A stretch of 64,000 nucleotides of DNA from CAVZTA01 sp963778025 (GCA_963778025.1 CAVZTA010000015.1:35170-99169); one strand, 5' to 3'. Numbered from the stretch's first letter, positions 1 to 10,383 are shown. A program made the numbers and translations. The notes: generated by a model from the sequence alone, not told the origin.

Positions 1-2171
1 GCCGTCGGCGACGAGCCCGGCCACTTCCAGCTCGCGTCGCGAGAGCGGCCCGTCCGTTACCGGTGCGGTCGCGCGTGCTGCGGGAGCGGGTCGAGGGGCA
101 CCCGTGACGTAGTCGACGATCTCGTCGGGAGTCATGTCGAGACCCGTCGCGAACGCGGTTCGATAGCCGTCATCGCCGAGCGACGTGCGCGCGGCCAAGA
201 TCGACCGCTCCTGCGGCTTCCCGGAACGGCTCCATGAGCGCGGATGGGATGGACCGGAAGATGCCCTCGGAGCCGCCGAGCAGCGTGGCGGCGCGCGCGG
301 CGGACCCGCGTGCCATCTCGATCGAGGCCAGCAGCGCGATGGTGTGAGCGAGCCCGACGCGGTCGTCGAGGCCGTGCTCGAATGACGCGGCGCGCTGCGC
401 GTTCGATGCTGCGTCCGAGAGGTCGCCGCGCGCGAAGGCTCGCGCCTGCCAGGAGCTGGAAGAGGATGCCGCGCTCCCAGGTCTCGCCCAACTCCTCGCT
501 GAGCCGGACGCCCTCCTGGGCGGTCTCGATGGCCCGGTCGAAGTCCCCGTCGCCGAGAAAGGCATAGCCACGCGACGTGAGCGCCCGAAGCGTCGCCCCG
601 CGCAGGTGCATCGAGCGCGCGAGGGTGAGCGACTCGTCGCCGAAGGCCGCCGCCTCGACACGCCTGCTCTCGACCCACGAGACCGACGAGAGGAACGCGA
701 GCGAGTGCGCGACCAGGTCCGCATCGCGCGTCGCGCGGCCGATGGCCACGGCGTCTTCGAACATCCGCCTCGAGGCGGCGTAGTCGTTCTGGACCATCGC
801 GAGGCTGCCGGCCGTCCACAGCGCCGTGCCACGAGCGCGACCCGCCCGCGGGAGGGAATCGATCAGCACGGCGAGGATGCGGCGCATGTCCGTGACGGGT
901 CCCTGGGTGACCCAGAAGACCCACAGGTCGCTGCAGATCGTGGCGCCGCGCTCGGCCTCCGCCGGATCCTCGAGACAGAACTCGATGGCCGCCCAGATGT
1001 TGCCGCGCTCGTTGCGGATCCGTGGGAACAGGTCGACCTGACGGGCATCCTCGGCCGCGACGGCGCGCGCAAGGTCAGCGACCCAGTCGGCATGACGCGA
1101 TCGCAGCTGGTGTTCTTCGTCCGCCTCGCGGAGCCGGTCGCGGCCGAACTGCCGCAGCGGCTCAAGCAGCCGCAGACGGCCGCCGTCGTCCTGTCGTCGC
1201 CGGAGGACCGATTTGTCGACCAGGGATGCGACGAGGTCCGGGATGTCCGCCTGGTCGAGGCCGTCGCCGGCGCATACCGACCGGGCGGCGTCGAGCTCGA
1301 AGCCGCCCGCGAACACCGACAGCCGCTGCCAGAGCCGGCGTTCGGGCTCGCGCAGCAGCCGGTAGCTCCAGTCGATGGCCCCTTCGAGCGTCTGCTGCCG
1401 GAGCGACGCGCTGCGGTCGCCCGTACCGAGCGCGCCAAGCCGGGCCGCGAGACCGCGTTCCAGCCCGTCGAGCCCGAGGGCGTTGAGACGCACGGCCGCG
1501 AGCTCGAGGGCGAGCGGGATGCCGTCGACATGGCTGCAGATGCTGAGGATCGCCGGGGCATTCGCGGCATCGACCGCGAACCCGTGCTGGACGGCCGCCG
1601 CACGTTCCACGAACAGCGCGATCGCATCGGACCGGAGCAGGGCCTCCGGCGAGGCATCGCCATCCTCGGGCAACGTCAGCGTCGGCACATCGATCACGAC
1701 CTCGCCCATCACCCCGAGCGCCTGGCGGCTGGTGGCGAGGATCCGGACGTCGGGACAGGCGCGCAGCAGCGTGCCGGCGAGCACGGCGGCGGCGTCGTGC
1801 ACGTGCTCGCAGTTGTCCAGGATCAGGAGTGGGCGCTTGTCGGTGAGGTACTCGGCGACCGTGGCCACCGCGCGCTTGGACGAATGGTCCTGCAGCCCGA
1901 ATGCGGTGAACACGGCCTGTGGGACCAGCTCCGGATCCTGCACGGGCGCGAGCTCCACGAACCACACCCCGTCGGGGTACTGGCGGGCGTTCTCCCGTCC
2001 CGCCCGGAGCGCGAGCCTGGTCTTGCCCACGCCGCCGACGCCGGTGAGCGTCACGAGCCGGGCCGAGCTGAGGGCCCGGCGCAGGTCGGCCAGTCCCTGG
2101 CGGCGGCCCACGAAGCTCGTCAGCTCGACGGGCAGGTTGCCGGCAGGGAGGGTCGCACGGGTGGCTGCCAC
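1..2171 (-). CDS. LuxR-family ATPase transcriptional regulator, copy B (3' end outside window, frameshifted)
   Basis: Large signal-transduction ATPase of the AfsR/MalT-like LuxR type. It starts at GTG 2171, directly after the stop of copy A. The N-terminal NTPase shows a P-loop (GVGGVGKTRLALR), Walker B (LLILDNCEH), a sensor-like ATSRQALG and PLALELAA. A TPR-like helical region follows, and bases 1-60 encode the beginning of a LuxR helix-turn-helix (GPLSRRELEVAGLVADG), so the DNA-binding domain continues off the left edge. The frame is broken near 455 and again near 205. Such proteins bind ATP and an unknown effector and activate nearby promoters. Target unknown. Confidence 0.8.
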
Positions 2172-2173
2172 GG

Positions 2174-4505
2174 TCAGCCGAGCGTGCTCGCGAACCATCG
2201 CGCGACCTGGAGACGCGAGTCGACGCCCAGCTTGTTGAAGATGCTCGCCATGTGGCTCTCGACCGTGCGCTCGGAGATGAACAGTCGTCGCCGCCACCTG
2301 GGCATTGGTGGCCCCGTCGGCGACGAGCTCGGCCACGTCCAGCTCGCGGCGCGACAGCGGACCCTCCGACGGCTCGGGAGCACGGACCGCCACCTGCCCG
2401 AGCTGGTGGCCCGACCTCGAGTGCGTAGTCCACGATCTCGTCGCGCGTCATGGCCAGGCCAGCGCCATACGCCGTGTCGAAGGCGGTCGGCCCGAGGGCC
2501 GCGCGGGCGTCCGCATCGGCGCGATCGTGGTCGGCGCGGAACGGCTCGAGGATCGGAGCCGGGATCGATCTCCACGATCGCCTCGGCCCCGCCCAGGATC
2601 GTCGCGGCGCGGGCGCCGGAACCGCGGGCGTCATCGCGATCGACGCGAGCGCCTCGAGACCGGATGCGAGTCCGACGAGGTCACCAAGTTCTCGCTTGAG
2701 CTTCGAGACTTCGCCGCGCGAACTCCTCCGCCTCGACCAGCTGTCCGCGGCCCAGGCTGAGGAATGCCACGGTCCGCAACAGCGAGGCGCGTTCCCAGAT
2801 CTCACCAAGCTCCTCGCTCAGGGCGATCGCATCGTGGGCCGCTGCGATCGTCTCATCGAAGCCCGATCGGAGTAGGCGTGAGTGGACACGAGCATGACCT
2901 TCGCTGACAGCGCCGCGAACCGAAACGCCATCGAGTCGCGCGAGGTTGAGCGACTCGTTCGCCGTACGCTGACGGCATCGTCCCAGCGACGGTCCATGTA
3001 GGCCGCGACGCCGAGGCGCCTGGAGTGCCCACACGACGATGTCCGCGTCTCCGATGGCTCGACCGATCTCAAGCGCCTCCGCTGCCATCCGGCCAGCGGA
3101 AGCAAGGCTCGCCCCGCTGCGCCGTCGAGCAACGCAGAGACCCACAGCAGGGTGCCGCGCGCCCGACCGGGCGCGGGAGTCGATCGACAGCAGCGCCGAC
3201 AGGACCCGGCGAGCATCGGTGGCCGGCCCCTGTGACGACCCAGCAGATCCAGAGGTCGCGGCAGATCTCCGACTCCCACGCGAGGCTTCGGCCGGGTCAC
3301 GCAGGCAGACGTCGAGCGCGGCCCACAGGTTCGCCCGTTCGACCCGGATGCGATCGAGCGCCTCGACCTGGCGGGCATCATCGGCTGCGGCGCATCGATG
3401 CGAGTCCCAGGATCCAGTCGCGGTGGCGCCGCTGGAAGCGCGTCTCCTCGCCCGCGTCCCGGAGCCGTTCGCGGCCGAACTGGCGGAGCGGCTCGAGGAG
3501 CCGGAAGCGATCGCCGCCCGGACCCTGGCGGCGCTTGAGCACGGATCGCTCGACGAGCGACCCGACGAGCTCCGGGATGGCCTCGGCGTCGAGGCCGTCA
3601 GCGGCACACACCGCCTGTGCCGCATCGAGCTCGAAGCCGCCCGCGAACACCGCCAGGCGTGCCCACAGGAGGCGCTCGGGCTCGCTCAGCAGCTGGTAGC
3701 TCCAGTCGATCGCGCCCTCCAGCGTCTGCTGTCGGGGCGCCACGCTGCGGTCGCCCGTGCCCAGGGCGCCCAGACGCGCGGCGAGGCCCCGATCGAGCGC
3801 CTCGAGCCCGAGGGCGTTGAGCCGGACGGCCGCGAGCTCGAGGGCGAGCGGGATGCCCTCGACATGGCGGCAGATGCTCAGGACCGTGGCGGCGTTCGTG
3901 GCGTCCACGGCGAAGCCCGGCTGCACCGCCGCCGCGCGGTCCACGAACAGGGCCACCGCGTCCGAGCGCAGCACGGCCTCGGGTGAGGCATCGCCGTCCT
4001 CGGGCAGCGACAGCGTGGGCACATCGACCACGACCTCGCCGGTGACCCCCAGCGCCTGGCGGCTGGTGGCCAGGATGCGGAGGTCGGGACACGCCCGCAG
4101 GAGCGTGCCCGCCAGGGCCGCCGCGGCCTCGTGCACGTGCTCGCAGTTGTCGAGGATGAGGAGCGGTCGCTTGTCGGCGAGATAGCCGCCCAGCGTCGAG
4201 AGCGCCCAGCTCGACGAATGGTCCTGCAGCCCGAGTGCGGTGAACACGGCCTGGGGCACGAGCTCGGGGTCGTGGATCGGCGCGAGCTCCACGAACCACA
4301 CGCCGTCGGGGTACTGGCGAGCGCTCTCCCGAGCGGCCCGCAGGGCGAGCTTGGTCTTGCCCACGCCGCCGGTCCCGGTGAGCGTCAGCAGCCGGGTCGA
4401 GCCGAGCGTGCGCCGCAGGTCGGCCAGCCCCTGGCGGCGGCCCACGAAGCTCGTCAGCTCGACTGGCAGGTTGCCGGTGTGGACGGTCGCACGGGTGGAC
4501 GCCAC
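2174..4505 (-). CDS. LuxR-family ATPase transcriptional regulator, copy A (several frameshifts)
   Basis: Tandem paralogue of the downstream regulator. GTG start at 4505 opens with the same NLPVELTSFVGRRQGLADLR segment as copy B. The NTPase carries GTGGVGKTKLALRA and LLILDNCEH. The middle is a TPR-like helical region. The C-terminus is a LuxR HTH with ISERTVESHMASIFNKLG as recognition region, stopping at 2174. The reading frame is interrupted near 3400, again within 2700-3300, and near 2400 and 2290; the pieces align in order with copy B. Either the gene is decaying after duplication or these are sequencing indels; the clean N-terminal 375 residues favour the latter. Confidence 0.75.
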
Positions 4506-4514
4506 GGTCAGCCG

Positions 4515-4520
4515 AGCCTA
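4515..4520 (-). promoter_or_regulatory. -10 box (TAGGCT) of regulator copy A
   Basis: TAGGCT lies 9 bases before GTG 4505, a position that would give a leaderless or near-leaderless transcript. At copy B the TA is replaced by CA although the next bases (GCTCGGCTGACC) are identical, so copy B probably depends on read-through from copy A. Confidence 0.4.
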
Positions 4521-4705
4521 GTCCCGGGCCGTCGCGCCAACAAGGCGGGGGGCACGCAGGTCGACGGGGCCCGAAGTGACCGTGTTCCGGGCCGGGGTCG
4601 AGGAATCAGTGTCGGGGTCAGTGTTCCTCCGGATGGCGTCCGGCGGGTGAGGACCGATGGTGGCCGAAGACCAGTCAGGGTCCGACGGACCAGAAGGAGA
4701 CCACC

Positions 4706-5614
4706 GTGCGCTCACTCATGACCCGCCATCCGATCGCGTCCTTCCTGGCGCTGTTCTATGGGCTCGGATGGGCCTGCTTCATCCCGTCGCTGCTCGGCAA
4801 CCAGGGCTTCGGGATCCTGAAGACGGACATCCCGCTCGATCCCTTCCGGCTGCTGAGCATCGTGTTCTTCGCCTTCGTGCCGTTCGTCGTCACGCGGATC
4901 GTCGGTGGTCCCGGGTCGGTCGGGCGTCTCGTGAAGGAGGTCCGTCACGTTCGGGTCGGCCCGCAGTGGTACCTCGTCGCCTTCTTCGGTCCGCCCGCCG
5001 CGCTCTTCGTCGTCGCCGTGCTCCTGAAGGGCGTCGCGCCGATCGAGGGCCTCGTCGCCAACCTCGCCAGCATCCCGACCACGTTCCTGCTCGGTGTCCT
5101 CGTCCTGGCGCTCCTGGGCAACCTCTGGGAGGAGACCTCCTGGTCCGGGTTCGTGACCTCGCGCCTGCAGGCTCGCTATGGCCCGCTTCGAGCCAGCCTC
5201 ATCGTCGCGCCGCTGTTCGGGCTGTACCACCTGCCGCTGTTCTTCATCATCGGCGGCCTGAGCGACAGCCCCGACCGGCTGCCGATCGCCCAGCTTCCGC
5301 TGTACGCGACGTTCCTGCTGATCGTCTTCTCGGGACCGATGCGCATCCTGCTCACGTGGATCTACAACTCCACGGGTCACAGCATCCCGCTCGTCGCCCT
5401 GTTCCACGCATCGATCAACGCGACGGGTGGCGTGGCCATCCTCGCCGCGTACTTCGCGGGCATCGACGGCGTCCTGCTCTACGCGGCGCTCGCGGTCTTC
5501 GCGCTCATCGTCATCGTCGCGACTCGAGGGCGCCTGGGAGCGTCCCGGACCGAGGGGCCGGATGCTCGACCGTCCAGCCTGCCCCAGCCCGCGATGAGCC
5601 CCAGCATCCCGTAG
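4706..5614 (+). CDS. CPBP-family intramembrane metalloprotease
   Basis: Polytopic membrane protein of 302 residues with about eight hydrophobic helices. The CPBP (CAAX protease/bacteriocin-processing, Rce1-like) core is visible: motif 1 EETSWSGF near residue 149, motif 2 GLYHLP near residue 175, and HASIN near residue 235. Motif 1 keeps the paired Glu but lacks the usual Arg of EExxxR, as in some CPBP subgroups. Start GTG 4706 follows a good AGAAGGAG site. The gene stands alone, divergent from the LuxR regulators. Substrate unknown; roles in the family include peptide processing and immunity. Confidence 0.8.
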   Translation: MRSLMTRHPIASFLALFYGLGWACFIPSLLGNQGFGILKTDIPLDPFRLLSIVFFAFVPFVVTRIVGGPGSVGRLVKEVRHVRVGPQWYLVAFFGPPAALFVVAVLLKGVAPIEGLVANLASIPTTFLLGVLVLALLGNLWEETSWSGFVTSRLQARYGPLRASLIVAPLFGLYHLPLFFIIGGLSDSPDRLPIAQLPLYATFLLIVFSGPMRILLTWIYNSTGHSIPLVALFHASINATGGVAILAAYFAGIDGVLLYAALAVFALIVIVATRGRLGASRTEGPDARPSSLPQPAMSPSIP

Positions 5615-5643
5615 CTGGGACGGTCGTCCGGATCCTGCAGGGT

Positions 5644-5666
5644 GGGCCCGCCGAGATGGCGGGCTC
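5644..5666. terminator. Hairpin between convergent genes
   Basis: GCCCGCC (5646-5652), loop GAGAT, GGCGGGC (5658-5664), extendable by a G-U and a G-C pair. It lies between the convergent ends of the CPBP gene and the next minus-strand gene. No U-tract, so bidirectional terminator is an inference. Confidence 0.4.
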
Positions 5667-5683
5667 ATCCACGTTCGGATCGG

Positions 5684-6119
5684 TCAGGCGGGCGTGGCCC
5701 CCAGGGCCTCTCGGACCGCATCGATCGTCTGGGTCTCGACCGCGGACGACCCGCCACCCTTGGCGTCGGCCACGGCCTGCGCCACGCCCAGCACGAGCGC
5801 CTTGTAGCCCTCGACGTCGTCGGGGGACTTGGCGCTCAGCAGCGCCACCGACGACTTCACCGCTTCGAGCGTCTCGGAGCGGACCTTCTCGGCCGACGAT
5901 GTGAGACCGAAGCCCGGGTTATGCGACTTGGCGAGCTCACGGAGCAGCTCGCTCGACGCGGCGACCTGCTGACCGGCGAGGTACTTGGCCATCGCATTGA
6001 CTTCACCGAACGTGTCCGTGAAGTCGCGGTCGGCCAGGGAGACCAGCAGTCCCGGTACCACTGATGCCTCGCTCCAGTGACGCCCATTCCTGCTCGGTGA
6101 AGTCCTGCTTGGTGGCCAT
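5684..6119 (-). CDS. Conserved hypothetical protein (one frameshift near 6055)
   Basis: Small soluble protein of about 144 residues. Start ATG 6119 follows GGAGGAAAT. The first 21 residues (MATKQDFTEQEWASLERGIS) lie in another frame from the rest, which resumes at GLLVSLADRDFTDTFGEVNA and ends ATPA at 5684; one indel near 6055 joins them. Predicted all-helical, with no catalytic motif, signal peptide or membrane segment. Similar short proteins starting with an xDFTEQEW-like motif occur in other high-GC bacteria (from memory). Function unknown. Confidence 0.65.
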
Positions 6120-6294
6120 CAAGATTTCCTCCGAATCGAACGCCTATTCGCTGCTAGCATGGTAAGTCGACGCTTCCTGCAACGAGCGAATTTATCGATA
6201 CGTGTAGCTACCACTTGACGGAACGCGCAGACTTCCGGATGGATTCAGTGACCGGCAGTTCGCCGTTCGTGGATTTTGGAGGGTCAAGGACCGA

Positions 6295-6702
6295 ATGAGA
6301 AACCCGCCCATTCTGATCTCAGTGCTCGGCTTCTTCGCCGCGCTCGCTGGCTTCGGCTGGCTGTTCTTCGGACTGCGAGTCCTTGGATTCGACTGGTTCG
6401 GAGTCCTCGGCGATCTGCAGGCATTCGAGCACGTCGGCCTCTGGGGCTGGCTCGCGATCATCAGCGGCCTCGGCTTCCTGCTTACCGCGTTGGGCCTGTG
6501 GGCGCTGCAGCCGTGGGCGCGGACGATCGCCCTCATCATCGCGGGCTTCGCGCTGTTCGAAGCCATGATCGCGATGTTCCAGTTCGGCATCGGGAACGGG
6601 ATCGCGTTCGGCATGGCGATCATGCCGGTCCTGATCCTCTGGTACCTGAGCACGCCTGAGGTCAAGGAAGCGTTCGGCGAGGGCTTGCCTGCCGTCGCCT
6701 GA
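6295..6702 (+). CDS. Four-helix integral membrane protein
   Basis: 135 residues, four hydrophobic helices (about 5-30, 48-72, 78-97, 99-118) with short loops and a short charged tail (TPEVKEAFGEG). The layout resembles small bacterial membrane proteins of the DUF7144/DUF2127 type; I cannot confirm the family. ATG 6295 follows GGAGGGTCAAGGACCGA. Monocistronic. Function unknown. Confidence 0.7.
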   Translation: MRNPPILISVLGFFAALAGFGWLFFGLRVLGFDWFGVLGDLQAFEHVGLWGWLAIISGLGFLLTALGLWALQPWARTIALIIAGFALFEAMIAMFQFGIGNGIAFGMAIMPVLILWYLSTPEVKEAFGEGLPAVA

Positions 6703-6825
6703 GCGTTCCACTGGTCGTCATCGACGCCAGCCCTCCGCGAGACCGAGCGCCAGGACGCTCGGTGTCACGGTCGGCTGGCGTCTGACGTTTCGGGGGGTCT
6801 TCCTCGTGCCTGACTGCGGACGCGC

Positions 6826-7720
6826 GTGATCCGGTTCGACGTGCGGCGCGCCATCGTCGTCCCGGCGTTGGTGCTGGTCGCGCTCCTGGTCGGCGCGTGC
6901 GGTGGCATCTCGGGTTCGCTCGTCCCATCGGGCTTGCCATCGATCGAGCTGCCGAGCGGCTCCATCGCGCTGCCGTCGGGCTTGCCCAGCCTGCCGTCGG
7001 AGCTGCCGAGCCTGCCGTCCGAGCTGCCGAGCCCGTCTCCGGTCGTGACGCCGGCGCCGACCGACCCACCCCGACGCCCGCGCCCACGCCGTCGACGACG
7101 CCCCCGCCCGACACCGACGCCCACCCCGACCCCGGCGCCGACACCCACCCCGACCCCGACACCGACGCCCACCCCGACCCCGACGCCGACCCCGACACCG
7201 ACGCCCACGCCGACACCGACACCGACGCCCGACCCCGGCGCCCACGCCGTCACCATCACCGACACCGAGTCCCACACCCAGTCCGACGGCCGCACCGACA
7301 CCGTCTCCGTCGCCGACGCCGTCACCGTCACCGACCCCGACCGAGAGCCCGAGCGCCTCGCCGTCCGCGTCGCCCTCTCCCTCCGCGTCGCCCTCGCCGA
7401 GCTCCGCCGCTCCTTCGGCACCGACGGCCTCGCCCGGAAATGGCCAGCCCAGCGAGGCCGCGTCGTCGCCCTCGGCGGGCACCATCCTGCTGATCGTCCT
7501 CGTGGCCGCGGTCGCGGGCGGGCTGCTCGCCTACGCCTGGCTGAACCGCCGCCGCGCGACGCCGATCAGCGGCTCGCCCACGCCACCGCCGCCCGCGACG
7601 CCGGAGCCCGCTGTCACGCCGGAGGCCCCAGCGCCCGAGCCGCCCGTCGCCGCTGAGCCGCCGCCCGCCGCTGAAACGCCGCCCCCGGACATCGACCCGG
7701 AGGACGCCACTCGCCCCTGA
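6826..7720 (+). CDS. Pro/Thr/Ser-rich surface lipoprotein with C-terminal membrane anchor (frameshifted in repeat)
   Basis: GTG start 6826. The N-terminus is a lipoprotein signal (hydrophobic stretch then LLVGACGG). A low-complexity region follows: L-PS-G/E repeats, then TPTP/SPSP repeats from about 7040 to 7440. The last part has a membrane helix (ILLIVLVAAVAGGLLAYAW), a basic NRRR stop-transfer and a Pro/Glu-rich tail ending at 7720. The repeats switch frame near 7060, 7110 and 7235; reading each segment in the PTP/SPSP frame gives one continuous protein. Likely a stalk-like cell-envelope protein. The frame changes may be assembly errors in the repeat. Confidence 0.6.
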
Positions 7721-7732
7721 GGCTGGACCCAG

Positions 7733-7903
7733 GATGCACCGGGTGCGCGCTACGACGAAGCGGCCGCCGTCGAGGGCCCCTGATCACGCGGCCGGCCGTC
7801 AGATGACCCATGCGATGCACGGAACAACGCCGGAAGGTCCGATCCGGCTCTTCCGAGCGGCCGCGTCGGCATCTGCTTCGTCGCAAGGCGCACCGGATGC
7901 ACC
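7733..7903. repeat. Palindromic intergenic repeat, copy 1
   Basis: Begins GATGCACCGGGTGCGCGC and ends GGCGCACCGGATGCACC; the two ends (7733-7765 and about 7867-7903) are imperfect inverted copies of each other, each including an ACGAAG-CGGCC-type block. About 80% identical to copy 2, which starts 233 bases downstream in the same orientation. Confidence 0.7.
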
Positions 7904-7965
7904 CTCGTGCCTCGGCACGCTCGCCGCGCTGCGGTGCGGCCGCGGGAGGACGCCGGTAGCCCCGG

Positions 7966-8137
7966 CATGCACCGGGTGCGCGCTACGACGAAGCGGCCCT
8001 GGTCGAGGGCCGTGTTCCGAAGCGGCCAGCCGTCAGATGACCCGCCCGGTGCACGGAACAGCAACGGAACGGCCGATCCGGCTCTTCCGAGCGGCCGCGT
8101 CGGGCCGCTCCTTCGTCACAGGGCGCACCGGATGCAC
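7966..8137. repeat. Palindromic intergenic repeat, copy 2
   Basis: Same element as copy 1: left arm 7966-7998, right arm 8103-8137, inverted relative to each other, with a shared core including TCAGATGACCC and GATCCGGCTCTTCCGAGCGG. It overlaps the 3' end of the sugar-isomerase-like gene, whose open frame runs through it. Between the copies (7904-7965) I see no gene. Confidence 0.7.
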
Positions 8138-8931
8138 CCGGACATCGGCGCGCCGGCGGCGTGCGTTGCGCGCCCCGGGCTACGGCGTCGCCAAGCCGCC
8201 GGATGACGTCCAACCCGAGCTTGGCCGCTTCCATCGAGTCGGCCGGTTCGTCCTCCTCGATGACGAACCACTCGACCCCGGCGGCATCGCCCGCATCGAT
8301 GATCTCGCGCCACGGCAGCACGCCTGCACCCGGGATCCGCGGCGTCCGCAGGTCGGCGTCGACATCCTTGAGATGCAGCGACCCGATGCGCCCCGGCAGC
8401 GCCGAGATCAGCGCGGCCGGATCCTCGCCCGCGACCCGCGCCCAGCACACGTCGAGCTCGAGGCGCACCGACGAGCCCACCGTCTCCAGCAGCCCGTCCC
8501 AGAGCCGGTCACCCGGCGATCCCGCGAACTCGAAGTCGTGGTTGTGGTAGCCGATCCGGATGCCGCGTGTCGACGCCCGCTCCGCCAGCCCGTTCAACGT
8601 CTCGCCCAGCCAGCGCCCCACATCGCGGCCACCGCGTCGCTCCGGCGGCAGCCACGGCACGATCGCGTATCGACAGCCGAGCGTCTCCAGGTCGTCCAGC
8701 GTCGCGTCGACCCCATCGCCGAGCCGGTCGAGGCCCACATGCGCGCCGACGACCGCCAGATCGTGAGCGTCCAGCAGCTCCCGGAACGCACGAGGCGCTG
8801 AGCCCGGCCGTCCCGGCCAGCTCCACGTTGCGGTAGCCCATCGACGACAGGCCGGTGAGGGTCCGCTCGGGCGCCGACTCGAGCGCATCGCGGACGGTGT
8901 ACAGCTGGAGCGCGAGCTGGGCGACCTGCAC
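7983..8931 (-). CDS. Sugar phosphate isomerase/epimerase-like TIM barrel (AP-endonuclease 2 fold)
   Basis: Xylose-isomerase-like TIM barrel. GTG start 8931 with GGAGGT 6 bases upstream; begins MQVAQLALQLYTVRDALE. One frameshift near 8800. Metal and substrate motifs: GAHVGLD, GYHNHDFEF, LELDVCWARVAGED, GSLHLKDVD, VEWFVIEEDE. The natural family end is near LGLDVIRRLG (about 8190); the remaining roughly 65 residues are encoded by palindromic repeat copy 2, so the annotated stop at 7983 may not be the ancestral one. It lies 53 bases after lysA in the same direction, possibly co-transcribed. Substrate unknown. Confidence 0.75.
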
Positions 8932-8984
8932 GGGCGACCTCCGAAGGGCGGGCGATCAGTGTCGCGCAGCCAACGTCGGGCTGC

Positions 8985-10370
8985 TCACCACGCCGGGACG
9001 CGCTGGCGCTCCAGCCAGTCCGCGGGCTCCTGGCGTGGCCGGATGAGCTCCGCCCGGCCACGGCGGATCGCGACCTCCGGCGGGATCGCGTGGGACAGGA
9101 ACAGCGGCATCGATTCGGTGAAGCCGTACGCGCCGACGTCCAGGACCGCGACCAGGTCGCCGACATCCGGCGCGGCGAGCACGGCGTGCTGCGCGAAGAC
9201 GTCGAGCCCGGAACACAGCGGTCCGGCGACCGTGACCGGGAACGTCCGGTCCGCCGCTCGGATCGCCGGCCCGTCGGGGCGCCCCGGGAACGCGCGCAGG
9301 ACGTGGTCGGTGCCGACCAGCGCCGGCCGCAGCAGGTGGTGCACGCCGCCGTCGAGGATCACGACGTGCTCCCCACCGACCGTCTTGCGGTCCACGACCC
9401 GGCTCAGATAGGCGCCCGCGGGGCCGACCAGCCAACGCCCGGGCTCGACCAGCAAGCGTGCTTCGGCCATCGTGGGATCGCCCGCCCAGCCGTCGATCAG
9501 CGCGGCGAGGCCATGGCCCAGGCGTTGCAGGTCGAGCGGGTCCTCGTGCACCTCGTAGGGGATGCCCAGCCCGCCGCCCAGGTCGACCAGCCGGAGTGGC
9601 ACGCCCACCGCGGACGCGAGCGCTCGCGCCGCCCGGACGGTCTCGTGCGCGTGGGCCACGAGCGCATCCGCGTCGAGCACGTTCGAGGCACCGAACGCAT
9701 GGAGCCCCAGGAGCCGGAGATGTGGCGACGTGGCCGCGCGGTGGCTCGACGCCACGAGATCCGGCGCGTCCATCCCGAACTTGCCGGCCCCGTCGTCGCC
9801 GACCAGGCGCACCCGCTCGAGGCGCGCTCGCTCGCCGACGGCCATCCGCAGGAGCACGGGAACCGGTGGCGCACCCTCGCCGCGGGCGGCGGCCAGCGCC
9901 TCCAGCCGCGCCAGCTCGTTGGGTGACTCGACGGTCACCGCGCGGACGCCGGCCGCCACCGCGGCCTGCAGCTCGGCATCGCGCTTGCCCGGACCGGTCA
10001 TCACGATCCGGGACGGGTCGATGCCGGCTCGCAGGGCGGTCGCCAGCTCGCCGCTCGACGCCACGTCCGCGCCGGCGCCCTGGCGACCCAGGAAGTCGAC
10101 GATCGCCAGCGCCGGGTTCGCCTTCACCGCATAGGCGATGTCGACCCGGGACGGCAGCGCCGCTCGCAGCGCGGCGTAGCGACGCTCGATCAGGTCGACG
10201 TCGTAGAGGTACGCGGGCGTCCCGAAGCGGGCCGCCAGATCGTGCGCCTCGAGACCGGCCAGACGGCCCGAACGCGCGATGCCCTCGCGCTGCGGCGGGC
10301 GCCCGCGCCGCGGGACCGCCTCGACGACGGCCGGCGCCGGTCGGTCCGGCGGCCGGCGCAGGGCACTCAT
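8985..10370 (-). CDS. lysA: Diaminopimelate decarboxylase (fold-type III PLP enzyme)
   Basis: Converts meso-diaminopimelate to L-lysine, last step of the pathway encoded upstream. 461 residues from ATG 10370, 13 bases after dapD. The alanine-racemase-like barrel carries the PLP lysine in AYAVKANP (about residue 90), GADVASSGE, the phosphate-binding DLGGGLGIPY, EPGRWLVGPAG and the active-site Cys region PLCSGLDVF. Instead of the LysA signature HIGSQ it reads LGLHAFGASN, more like relatives that decarboxylate other substrates. Operon context makes LysA the best call. A longer in-frame extension to 10595 overlaps dapD and is not used. Confidence 0.8.
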   Translation of the reverse strand: MSALRRPPDRPAPAVVEAVPRRGRPPQREGIARSGRLAGLEAHDLAARFGTPAYLYDVDLIERRYAALRAALPSRVDIAYAVKANPALAIVDFLGRQGAGADVASSGELATALRAGIDPSRIVMTGPGKRDAELQAAVAAGVRAVTVESPNELARLEALAAARGEGAPPVPVLLRMAVGERARLERVRLVGDDGAGKFGMDAPDLVASSHRAATSPHLRLLGLHAFGASNVLDADALVAHAHETVRAARALASAVGVPLRLVDLGGGLGIPYEVHEDPLDLQRLGHGLAALIDGWAGDPTMAEARLLVEPGRWLVGPAGAYLSRVVDRKTVGGEHVVILDGGVHHLLRPALVGTDHVLRAFPGRPDGPAIRAADRTFPVTVAGPLCSGLDVFAQHAVLAAPDVGDLVAVLDVGAYGFTESMPLFLSHAIPPEVAIRRGRAELIRPRQEPADWLERQRVPAW

Positions 10371-10383
10371 CGGCGGGATCGCC

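Noticed and set aside
606..2699. Plus-strand open frame opposite LuxR copy B
   Set aside because: Shadow frame; the minus strand carries P-loop, Walker B and HTH motifs.
6826..7485. Gly/Val-rich open frames on the minus strand over the PTP repeats
   Set aside because: Reverse complement of Pro-Thr repeat codons; the plus strand has a lipoprotein signal and a C-terminal membrane helix.
7734..8064. Short open frames with repeated peptide segments over the palindromic repeats
   Set aside because: The repeated peptides arise from the DNA repeat itself; no ribosome site and no codon bias.
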